From CAYJIX01 sp964370375 (GTDB lineage: Bacteria > Desulfobacterota > Desulfovibrionia > Desulfovibrionales > Desulfovibrionaceae): a DNA stretch of 12,071 bases. Within the stretch, counting starts at the first letter, position 1, and the number at the start of each line of letters is the position of its first letter. Shown here one piece after another: positions 6,750 to 12,071 of this stretch. The notes below the pieces were generated by a model that made no database searches, was not told the DNA's origin, and saw nothing but the letters and a program-made list of their open reading frames with translations. Made by a program: the position numbers and the translations under genes. The DNA is taken from contig CAYJIX010000060.1 in the NCBI GenBank assembly GCA_964370375.1, forward strand, positions 1 through 12,071, written 5' to 3'.

Positions 6750-6773
6750 AGAAGGCGAACTTCTTCTTTTTTT
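6750..6773 (+). terminator. Terminator between the convergent glycan genes
   Basis: A 5-bp hairpin AGAAG-GCGAA-CTTCT (6750-6764) is followed by TC and seven T's, reading in the direction of the GT92-like gene. A second stem, AAATAGC (6721-6727) with GCTATTT (6741-6747), lies just before it and may strengthen it or act on the opposite strand. The stems are short, so strength is uncertain. Confidence 0.5.
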
Positions 6774-6775
6774 CA

Positions 6776-8782
6776 TCAGTTAACGTGCTTTTCACCGCCT
6801 CTTAATCTCGTCCACGTTAGATTTTCAATGCCGCAGCCGTAAAATATCAATCGTTCCAAAGCGTGGGCTAGGGTCCCGTCAACTTGTTTGAGGCTGGAAG
6901 GTTCAAAATCTTCATAGGCTAAGCCAAGCGCAAGCCAAGGTTTTAAGGCTTTCCCTTTACACCAAAACATGCCCCCCACAGGGAAATCAATGGCGGCATC
7001 GTCTGGGATGTCTACATCGTATCGTTGCAGTAATTTTTTCATGTGATCATGGTTCGGACCCTGTATGGGCAGCGCAAAGGGCGGGAATGTTGGCGGCGCA
7101 ATAACGCCAAGGCGTGGATGCTCTGCCAGGGCGTGCATGATTTGCAGAACGTTTTCTTTGCTCCCCATAAGAGACTGATACAGCACATTCCTCCATGCAT
7201 TCGCCACATGCGCGCCCAAAATGGGAGATTTTTTAACGTGTATTTTTAAAACAGCATCATAGTGTAATAACACATCCTGCAAGCCCACAAAAAAAGGTGC
7301 CATATCCCAACCTCGGTTCGGGCAAACACGCACCTCCATGGTAGTAAAATGCAACGTCTCAAGCTGTTGCATCAGTATGCATTTTTTTTCTTCTATATCT
7401 GTTGTAACGTAAAGGTGCACGTGTTTAGGAATGCAGGCCAAATGCGGCATGACCGTGTGCAATGCTTCCGGATAAAAGCAGTGTAGAGCCACGGCTGTTT
7501 GCGAACGATCAATGGATTGCGCATTGCCAAAAGATGCCATGGATACGTCTTCATAAAGAGGGTGAACGCTTTGGGGAAAGCTTGCATACTGTTTATACAA
7601 TACTCCTATGCCTGCTGTATTGTATGCCACTCGAATCCCAAAATGCGCGCCAGTGTTTGGCAGGACAGACCCCATGCGGACTACATAGTTATGGATATGT
7701 TTCCATAGACTGTCATCGGGATATTTGTTTGCTAAGTCGTATATTGTGCAAAAGCCTTCTTGCGTATACGCTCGTTCCCTTTTGATAAGGGGTAGCCCGT
7801 ATTCAATGGCTTCTTTAAAACCATAAAAGATTGGGTTCATATCCTTATATGGCCCATGTAGACAAGCATAGGCAGCTCCTTGTAACCCATGGAGCGTCAA
7901 ATAAACTCCAAATGAAAGTTCAAATTGAATAGCTTTTTCCCGATCATTGCTTAAGGGGATACAATCAATAATTTTTTTCAATGCAGGATGTTGTATGGTA
8001 TTGGAGCGCAGGACTAAGTAAAAGCTTTGCAAATGTGGTGTATGGTCATTACTGTAGGTTAGACCCCAAAAATCACAGTCTAATGTGGCCATGCGCGTAA
8101 AAACAGGTTCAAAGGAGCCTATAGGACCAAAACAGCTGTCATTTGTTAACACTATTTCTTCACAACAGTACAGGGAATCAAAGCAGGCAAACGCCGCCTT
8201 CCACGAAGTAAAATCATAACCGTCGCACGCGCGATAGATGACGGCATCAGCCCATGTTTGCCAACGCTGTAAAACGTCGTTTTCATGTATTTCGTGGGCA
8301 GAGACCAAGATAACGCGAAAACCTAAGCTTTTGTAATGTTTACAAAGGTGCTCTACATAGGGGTCAATGACGCTCTCAATATCCCAATGAGCCATAATAA
8401 CAGTGCGCGAACCGCTAAAAACACACTCTTTTCCCCGTAGGCAAACAAACTGCCCTGCAATGTCTGCATGTATATCCTGAAACTGAATGAGCTTTTTGGC
8501 TTTGGCTACTGCGCGGCGCTTTCCTTTTATCAGTCCGGGAATGAATTCAAACAAGCCTGTTGTAAAAAAAAAGCGCTGATGCTGAAACGGATGCAGCCAT
8601 TTCCAAACAAGAAAAGTCCATTTTTTCCTAAAAAAGCGCAGTGCTTTTTGCAAAGTTGCAAAAAAACCTTGTGTCTTCCAGGTAAGAAAAAATTTTCCTA
8701 TGTATCTTTTGGGTAAAAATGGTGGGGCCATCCCATGGTATCCTGTACATGATAGTTGTCGGACAAACCTTGTAAAGTTCAT
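6776..8782 (-). CDS. RgpF-like rhamnan-synthesis family protein
   Basis: 668 aa with two RgpF-type units. The N-terminal half (about 125-330) has VIMAHWDIESVIDPYVEHL, a Rossmann-like FRVILVSAHE stretch and LTNDSCFGPIG (212-222). The C-terminal half (about 428-660) has VALHCFYPE, HVHLYVTTD, the strongly conserved CPNRGWDMAPFF (487-498), VLKIHVKKS (511-519), FPVGGMFW (600-607) and a DGTLAHALER end (635-644). Proteins of this family take part in rhamnose-containing wall polysaccharide or lipopolysaccharide O-chain assembly. The ~100 N-terminal residues are basic and aromatic, perhaps membrane-associating. ATG8782 has no good Shine-Dalgarno sequence. An internal ATG at residue 18, with AGGAT about 9 bases upstream, is an alternative start. 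No other polysaccharide genes are visible, so this pair stands alone. Confidence 0.85.
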   Translation of the reverse strand: MNFTRFVRQLSCTGYHGMAPPFLPKRYIGKFFLTWKTQGFFATLQKALRFFRKKWTFLVWKWLHPFQHQRFFFTTGLFEFIPGLIKGKRRAVAKAKKLIQFQDIHADIAGQFVCLRGKECVFSGSRTVIMAHWDIESVIDPYVEHLCKHYKSLGFRVILVSAHEIHENDVLQRWQTWADAVIYRACDGYDFTSWKAAFACFDSLYCCEEIVLTNDSCFGPIGSFEPVFTRMATLDCDFWGLTYSNDHTPHLQSFYLVLRSNTIQHPALKKIIDCIPLSNDREKAIQFELSFGVYLTLHGLQGAAYACLHGPYKDMNPIFYGFKEAIEYGLPLIKRERAYTQEGFCTIYDLANKYPDDSLWKHIHNYVVRMGSVLPNTGAHFGIRVAYNTAGIGVLYKQYASFPQSVHPLYEDVSMASFGNAQSIDRSQTAVALHCFYPEALHTVMPHLACIPKHVHLYVTTDIEEKKCILMQQLETLHFTTMEVRVCPNRGWDMAPFFVGLQDVLLHYDAVLKIHVKKSPILGAHVANAWRNVLYQSLMGSKENVLQIMHALAEHPRLGVIAPPTFPPFALPIQGPNHDHMKKLLQRYDVDIPDDAAIDFPVGGMFWCKGKALKPWLALGLAYEDFEPSSLKQVDGTLAHALERLIFYGCGIENLTWTRLRGGEKHVN

Positions 8783-9230
8783 TCGTATTATTCAAAAAAA
8801 CCTTCCGTGTTTAGCCGTTCTTCCTGAACACGCCGATCCCTCACGAGCTAAAGACTTTTTGTAGTAGAATTCTTAACGAATTTGGTATTTTTTCATATAA
8901 AAGGTCTTTGCCGGATGCGCATTGGGGTTACATTTTTTCAAAAAATAGCAAATAACGTGTAGCTAGTATATTAAAAAATAGTGTCCCAAAAGGGATTTGG
9001 AAGAAACCATAAACAGGGTACGTTTGCAACATGGCAACGAAAATCAAATAATATTTGTAAAGAAAAGCATTATTGCAAGGATTACTGTATAAGCAGCATG
9101 CTTTTAGACCTATTTCATTCACTATTGTTCAATACAATTGCTTTTTCAGCCTTGCAGAACTAGTATACGTTGAAAGGGCATGGTATTTTACCAAGACACT
9201 GTACACCTAGACATCATACATTTATACATC
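8783..9230. other. 448-base divergent intergenic region, no convincing gene
   Basis: This AT-rich gap separates the divergent RgpF-like and mnmH genes. Short open frames on both strands near 8928-9163 have neither family resemblance nor ribosome binding sites and look like chance. Small dyads occur, AATTC-TTAAC-GAATT near 8869 and AAGCA-GCA-TGCTT near 9090. No tRNA, riboswitch or terminator fold could be recognised. It presumably holds both promoters. Confidence 0.6.
9138..9166 (+). promoter_or_regulatory. Candidate promoter of mnmH
   Basis: TTGCTT (9138-9143) and TAGTAT (9161-9166) are separated by 17 bases. Transcription would begin near 9173, giving about 58 leader bases before ATG9231 but only about 7 before ATG9180. 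Both boxes are imperfect (3/6 and 4/6 matches), so this is weak evidence. Confidence 0.3.
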
Positions 9231-10280
9231 ATGATTGAACAGCACTCGATAGAATCCTTTCTTACTCTACGCAAAAAATTCCCCATACTGGACGTGCGCT
9301 CGCCCTGTGAATTTGCAAAAGGTCATATGGCAGGGGCGCACAACCTTCCCTTATTGTCAGATGAAGAACGCGAACAAGTGGGTACTGCCCATGCTCAAAG
9401 CGGCTATGAAGCTGCCATACATGTGGCCTTGCAACGTGTAGGTTGCCAATTAGCTAGCAAACTAGAACAGGCTAGGCACCTTACACGCAATCAAAAAGAA
9501 GTTCTGCTTTATTGCTGGCGAGGGGGCATGCGTAGTGCTTCCATGGCATGGCTGCTTGAAACAGGAGGCTTTCGCGTACACCGACTTGAAGGCGGTTATA
9601 AGCAGTTTCGCCAGCATATTCAAACGTCTTTAGCACAGCCACGCCCCATTATTGCACTTGGCGGAATGACAGGCTGTGGCAAAACAGATATTCTTCACGA
9701 ACTTGCGCAATTGGGAAGCCAAGTTATTGACCTTGAAGGCCTGTCCGGCCATAAGGGATCTGCTTTTGGAGGGATAGGGCTTGCACCTCAGCCCAACAAC
9801 GAAACAGTTGAAAACGCCCTGTTTGAACAGTGGCAAGGCCTTGACCCCTCACGCCCTGTGTGGATGGAAGATGAAAACAGGCGCATTGGCACAGTAACAC
9901 TACCCAAAGATATGCATACCCAGCTTGTTAATGCTCCCTTGGTGATCGTGCACTTATCAGCCCCCTTACGCGTGGAGCGACTTGTACGCATGTACACAGA
10001 GCAAAGCAAAACAGATTTAGATGCAGCCCTTATTTGCGCTTTACAGCAAATTGAAAACCGTCTTGGCAATGAAAGGTACAGGAACTGCATTAAGGCAGTA
10101 CAACAAAAAGCCTATGCAGCGGCCGTGACCATTGTTTTGGACTATTACGACAAAGCGTACCAATATCAGCTTGAACGTAGTAAAAGGCAGCCCAAAGCAG
10201 AGCTTATATGCCAAGAGGACACCCCGAAAGCAGCTGCCGCGCGTTTACAAGCTATGGAAAGAGCTTTTTTCCAGCCTTAG
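9231..10280 (+). CDS. mnmH: tRNA 2-selenouridine synthase (MnmH/SelU)
   Basis: 349 aa. It converts 2-thiouridine at the wobble position (U34) of certain tRNAs to 2-selenouridine, via a geranylated intermediate, using selenophosphate from SelD. An N-terminal rhodanese domain (about 5-130) has DVRSPCEFAKGHMAGAHNLP (21-40) and the active-site loop YCWRGGMRS with Cys95. The C-terminal P-loop domain has Walker A GGMTGCGKT (144-152), then IDLEGLSGHKGSAFG (166-180) and WMEDENRRIG (211-220), all diagnostic of the family. ATG9231 gives the usual short lead (about 18 residues) before the first rhodanese strand. An in-frame ATG at 9180 would add 17 atypical residues; GAAAGGG lies 1-2 bases before it, too close to be ideal, so it cannot be fully dismissed. 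The gene is convergent with the SelW-like selenoprotein gene, suggesting a selenium-use cluster. Confidence 0.93.
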   Translation: MIEQHSIESFLTLRKKFPILDVRSPCEFAKGHMAGAHNLPLLSDEEREQVGTAHAQSGYEAAIHVALQRVGCQLASKLEQARHLTRNQKEVLLYCWRGGMRSASMAWLLETGGFRVHRLEGGYKQFRQHIQTSLAQPRPIIALGGMTGCGKTDILHELAQLGSQVIDLEGLSGHKGSAFGGIGLAPQPNNETVENALFEQWQGLDPSRPVWMEDENRRIGTVTLPKDMHTQLVNAPLVIVHLSAPLRVERLVRMYTEQSKTDLDAALICALQQIENRLGNERYRNCIKAVQQKAYAAAVTIVLDYYDKAYQYQLERSKRQPKAELICQEDTPKAAAARLQAMERAFFQP

Positions 10281-10370
10281 AAGGCGTGTCATGAACACGA
10301 TCTATTCTGACATGTCAAATGTACTGGAAAAAAGTTCTCTCACTTTGTGCAAAGGCCAAATGCGCAACTA

Positions 10371-10601
10371 TTATAAAGGATACAGTGTGCGTATTTTTTC
10401 AATCAAGGCTTGTTCGTCAGGGAAATCACCAGCTTGCGCTTTAGAAAAAACAAGATCCCCGTTTACTTTTACATCAAACACACCGCCGGAACCTTTTTCC
10501 AAAGTCGCTTGAACTTTAAAAGCATCTGCGATTTTTTCAGCTAAACTAGCTGCTTTAGGTTGATAGTTTCATGATCCACAATACATAATACTGATTTCCA
10601 T
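10371..10601 (-). CDS. SelW/Rdx-family selenoprotein with in-frame UGA (selenocysteine)
   Basis: 76 aa if UGA is read through. ATG10601 is preceded by AGGAG 8 bases upstream. Codon 11 (10571-10569) is TGA, and the frame continues without interruption to TAA at 10371. The product starts MEISIMYCGSU, giving a CxxU redox motif (Cys8, Sec11) at the exact place of the CxxC/CxxU of thioredoxin-like Rdx (SelW/SelT/SelH) proteins. It is followed by NYQPKAASLAEKI, a glycine-rich loop GSGGVFDV (37-44) and the terminal GDFPDEQALIEKI typical of the family. A hairpin fitting a bacterial SECIS lies 17-31 bases after the UGA. Convergent neighbour mnmH also needs selenophosphate. The probable role is a small cytoplasmic thiol/selenol oxidoreductase. 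Reading the TGA as stop would leave only ten codons, so ordinary gene callers miss the gene. Confidence 0.9.
10538..10552 (-). promoter_or_regulatory. Bacterial SECIS-like hairpin for selenocysteine insertion
   Basis: On the minus strand a perfect 6-bp stem CAGCTA (10552-10547) with TAGCTG (10543-10538) closes a GTT loop. The loop G is 23 bases after the UGA, within the window known for bacterial SECIS elements, whose short apical loop with a G (or GU) is bound by SelB. An alternative pairing, AAACTA starting at the UGA itself with TAGTTT overlapping the loop, could compete and occlude the codon. Confidence 0.7.
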
Positions 10602-10647
10602 AATGTTTCTCCTGTAAAAGATTCATAGCTTTTATAAATGCTATAAA

Positions 10648-10677
10648 AACATAGCCATTAAAACCTGCCTACGTCAA
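10648..10677 (-). promoter_or_regulatory. Candidate promoter of the selenoprotein gene
   Basis: On the minus strand TTGACG (10677-10672; 5/6 match) precedes TATGTT (10653-10648; 4/6 match) with an 18-base spacer. Transcription would start about 40 bases before ATG10601. Just downstream the leader contains a TTTTATA-type dyad with a 5-base loop around 10631-10649. Confidence 0.4.
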
Positions 10678-10678
10678 G

Positions 10679-10707
10679 CTAGTATTTATATAAATCAAGC
10701 ATACTAG
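10679..10707. promoter_or_regulatory. Inverted repeat just upstream of the selenoprotein promoter
   Basis: CTAGTAT (10679-10685) and ATACTAG (10701-10707) are perfect 7-base inverted arms separated by 15 bases. They lie one base beyond the candidate -35 box, a usual position for an activator or regulator site. The loop contains the palindrome TTTATATAAA. No regulator can be named. Confidence 0.4.
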
Positions 10708-10829
10708 ATTTCGCTAAACAGCAAATTCAGCTATCTGTAGGCAAAGTTTATAAATAGTTCTTATGGATAAGTACACAAAATCGTATTTTTAATTTTCAAG
10801 GTAATAACTTTATAAGCTGTAGCATGCTT

Positions 10830-11825
10830 TTATAACTTTTGAGCTGCTAGTATCGTTATGGGCATGGGAGCTGGAATGCTAATGCGCCTGCATTGCTGCG
10901 CACCAATATCTTTGAGCATGGTTTCCACCTCCAAAAGCGAATAGGTTTGTCCGTTTGGAGTAAGTGCCAGCATGTTCAATCCAAACAAGGCCGCAAATTC
11001 TGGTCCACTTTTATCATCACCCAAGAAGAAATCATGTAGGTAAAGATCAGCTCCTAGGGCCATTTCTGCAAAAACACGCTCAAGCAAAGCCCTACATTCC
11101 ATGGGCCCATAAGAATGAAGAATATGTGACATCCACAAAACGTCGCACCCTTTAGGCAAAGAATCGAACATAAAGTCGCCGCTTATAAAATCAACTCTAT
11201 CTTGCAGGGCGTGTTCTGCAATGTTTTTTGTAGCAATGCGCTCTGATTCGGGCAAATCAAACACAGAAGCGCATAAAGATGTATTGTGCAGGCAAAATTG
11301 AACGCTGTATGCACCCGGGCCACCGCCAAGGTCAAGCAAGTGTTTTTTGTGCTGCAGGTCAAGATGCTTCGCAATGGCCGTGGCTTGAAGAGTTGCAAGG
11401 TTTGCCATACCACACAAAAAATGCTCTCGTTCTTCGTCAGAAATGTCGATTAAAAAATTTTGAGTTGGTTCTCCTTTCTTCACAGCACAAAAAAGATTGC
11501 TCCATGCAGGCATAAGCCCTGCATGATGCAACAATATTGACCCCATATAGTCTGATGATTGCTTGCATAAATAACGCCTTGCACCTTCGTCAAGCGTTAG
11601 CACATGACCATCATGTTTGTGCATAAGGCCCATGCTTACCAAGGCAATCACGAGCAACTCCATCCCGCGCCCATCGCACTGACAACGTTTTGCGAGCTCT
11701 GAAACAGAAAGTGAATCGTCATACAACGGGCTAAACACATCAAGCCGCACCCCTGTATGCAAAGCACAGGCAGACCAATAACTGCTAGAAACATTCAATA
11801 AATCACCTGCTTTCCATTGATTCAT
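10830..11825 (-). CDS. SAM-dependent O-methyltransferase-like protein (acetylserotonin/hydroxyneurosporene type)
   Basis: 331 aa. Residues 5-95 form the winged-helix dimerisation domain of plant-type/hydroxyneurosporene-like methyltransferases (YWSACALHTGVRLDVFSPL at 16-34; SVSELAKRCQCDGRGMELLV at 40-59). The catalytic Rossmann domain has the SAM loop LLDLGGGPGAYS (163-174), acidic VFDLPE (188-193), GDFMFDSLP (216-224) and HILHSYG (234-240), where His237 aligns with the catalytic base of O-methyltransferases. The substrate is unknown; several bacterial relatives act on quinone-like, carotenoid or antibiotic intermediates, and some do not methylate oxygen at all. ATG11825 has GAGGTGG 3 bases upstream. 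An earlier in-frame TTG at 11867 lacks a ribosome binding site. It lies upstream of the selenoprotein gene on the same strand, but a 228-base gap with its own promoter signals separates them. Confidence 0.88.
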   Translation of the reverse strand: MNQWKAGDLLNVSSSYWSACALHTGVRLDVFSPLYDDSLSVSELAKRCQCDGRGMELLVIALVSMGLMHKHDGHVLTLDEGARRYLCKQSSDYMGSILLHHAGLMPAWSNLFCAVKKGEPTQNFLIDISDEEREHFLCGMANLATLQATAIAKHLDLQHKKHLLDLGGGPGAYSVQFCLHNTSLCASVFDLPESERIATKNIAEHALQDRVDFISGDFMFDSLPKGCDVLWMSHILHSYGPMECRALLERVFAEMALGADLYLHDFFLGDDKSGPEFAALFGLNMLALTPNGQTYSLLEVETMLKDIGAQQCRRISIPAPMPITILAAQKL

Positions 11826-11960
11826 AAACCACCTCAAAGATATTACGAATAAATTGATGTTTTGCAAAAATGCTTGATTTGTGCAAAAAACACTATTCTT
11901 TTTTAAAAGCCGATTTTTTTATAGTGGTACAATATCTTTATAGGAAAGAGCAAGAAGCTA

Positions 11961-11979
11961 TGAAGTGTAAAAAACTTCA
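11961..11979 (+). promoter_or_regulatory. Small hairpin in the leader of the right-edge gene
   Basis: TGAAGT (11961-11966) pairs perfectly with ACTTCA (11974-11979) around a 7-base A-rich loop, 19 bases before the ATG at 11998. It falls inside a nine-codon open frame (11960-11989: MKCKKLQSA) whose stop codon touches the gene's ribosome binding site. Both could be chance. Confidence 0.3.
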
Positions 11980-11997
11980 ATCGGCATAAGGAGGGGT

Positions 11998-12071
11998 ATG
12001 AAGACAGCAGGGCAGGTAAAAAAAGACTCCTGCACAATTCATTGTGCTGAGTCTTTTGGAGCGTTGGCGGC
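11998..12071 (+). CDS. N-terminal fragment of a gene, possibly a glycyl-radical-enzyme activase (radical SAM)
   Basis: Only 24 complete codons are present; the gene runs off the right edge. Translation starts at an ATG with a very strong ribosome binding site (AAGGAGGGG 2 bases upstream). The visible protein, MKTAGQVKKDSC then TIHCAESFGALA, resembles the start of pyruvate-formate-lyase activating enzymes, where an IHS-x-ESFG segment leads into DGPG and then the radical-SAM CxxxCxxC motif. The usual DGPG would be expected next, but the visible bases read Ala-Ala instead of Asp, so the match is incomplete. The gene is divergent from the methyltransferase gene. That it is a real gene is likely; the function is a guess. 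Confidence 0.6.
   Translation, partial: MKTAGQVKKDSCTIHCAESFGALA

Noticed and set aside
8928..9163. Two overlapping short open frames on opposite strands
   Set aside because: No ribosome binding site, no family resemblance, and low-complexity AT-rich composition; most likely chance.
10132..10512. 126-aa plus-strand open frame overlapping the end of mnmH and the selenoprotein gene
   Set aside because: It overlaps two well-supported genes in other frames and its translation resembles no protein family I recognise.
10371..10601. SelW-like gene read as a pseudogene with a nonsense mutation
   Set aside because: The TGA is at the exact selenocysteine position of the CxxU motif, a SECIS-like hairpin follows, and the rest of the frame is intact.
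11826..11867. TTG at 11867 as the methyltransferase start
   Set aside because: No ribosome binding site there; ATG11825 has GAGGTGG in place and begins at the family's usual N-terminus.
11925..11941. Sigma-54 promoter (TGGTAC followed by CTTTA)
   Set aside because: The -12 element lacks the essential GC, so the match is inadequate.

Overview
This window, roughly 43-45% G+C by eye, looks like chromosomal DNA of a strict anaerobe that uses selenium. The signs are a double-cubane-type 2-hydroxyacyl-CoA dehydratase family protein, a flavin/ferredoxin fusion protein, a tRNA 2-selenouridine synthase, and a SelW-like protein whose gene needs an in-frame UGA read as selenocysteine. A low-GC Desulfovibrionaceae-like gut bacterium would fit, but an anaerobic Firmicute (for example a Negativicute) cannot be excluded. 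No rRNA, tRNA, CRISPR array, phage gene or transposase was found.

Layout. 1-131: two exact 36-bp tandem repeats carrying hairpins, then a Rho-independent terminator of a gene lying to the left. 178-1326 (+): the double-cubane-type protein. 1452-1577: a 126-bp element with imperfect terminal inverted repeats that ends exactly at the stop codon of the next gene. 4476 down to 1578 (-): a tight three-gene operon of flavin split-barrel/ferredoxin fusion, fused ABC permease/substrate-binding protein, and ABC ATPase (quaternary-amine/ergothioneine class). 4737-5138 (-): a second flavin split-barrel protein with its own strong terminator, divergent from an HxlR-type regulator (5283-5618, +). Their shared gap holds four GTAC cores, probably the operator region. 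5702-6622 (+) and 8782-6776 (-): a convergent pair of surface-glycan glycosyltransferase genes, GT92-like and RgpF-like. 8783-9230: a long stretch with no convincing gene. 9231-10280 (+): mnmH. 10601-10371 (-): the SelW-like selenoprotein, with a SECIS-like hairpin just after the UGA. 11825-10830 (-): an acetylserotonin/hydroxyneurosporene-type methyltransferase. 11998 to the end (+): the first 24 codons of a gene whose N-terminus resembles glycyl-radical-enzyme activases.

How it fits together. Three themes stand out. The first is redox: the PPOX-ferredoxin fusion, the second PPOX protein with its HxlR regulator, and the double-cubane protein. The second is import of a small zwitterionic solute by an ABC system whose operon begins with the flavin/ferredoxin gene; ergothioneine-type uptake is a real alternative to an osmoprotectant. 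The third is selenium: MnmH and the SelW-like protein are adjacent and convergent, and both depend on selenophosphate. The selenoprotein gene is easily missed because a standard gene caller stops at its 11th codon.
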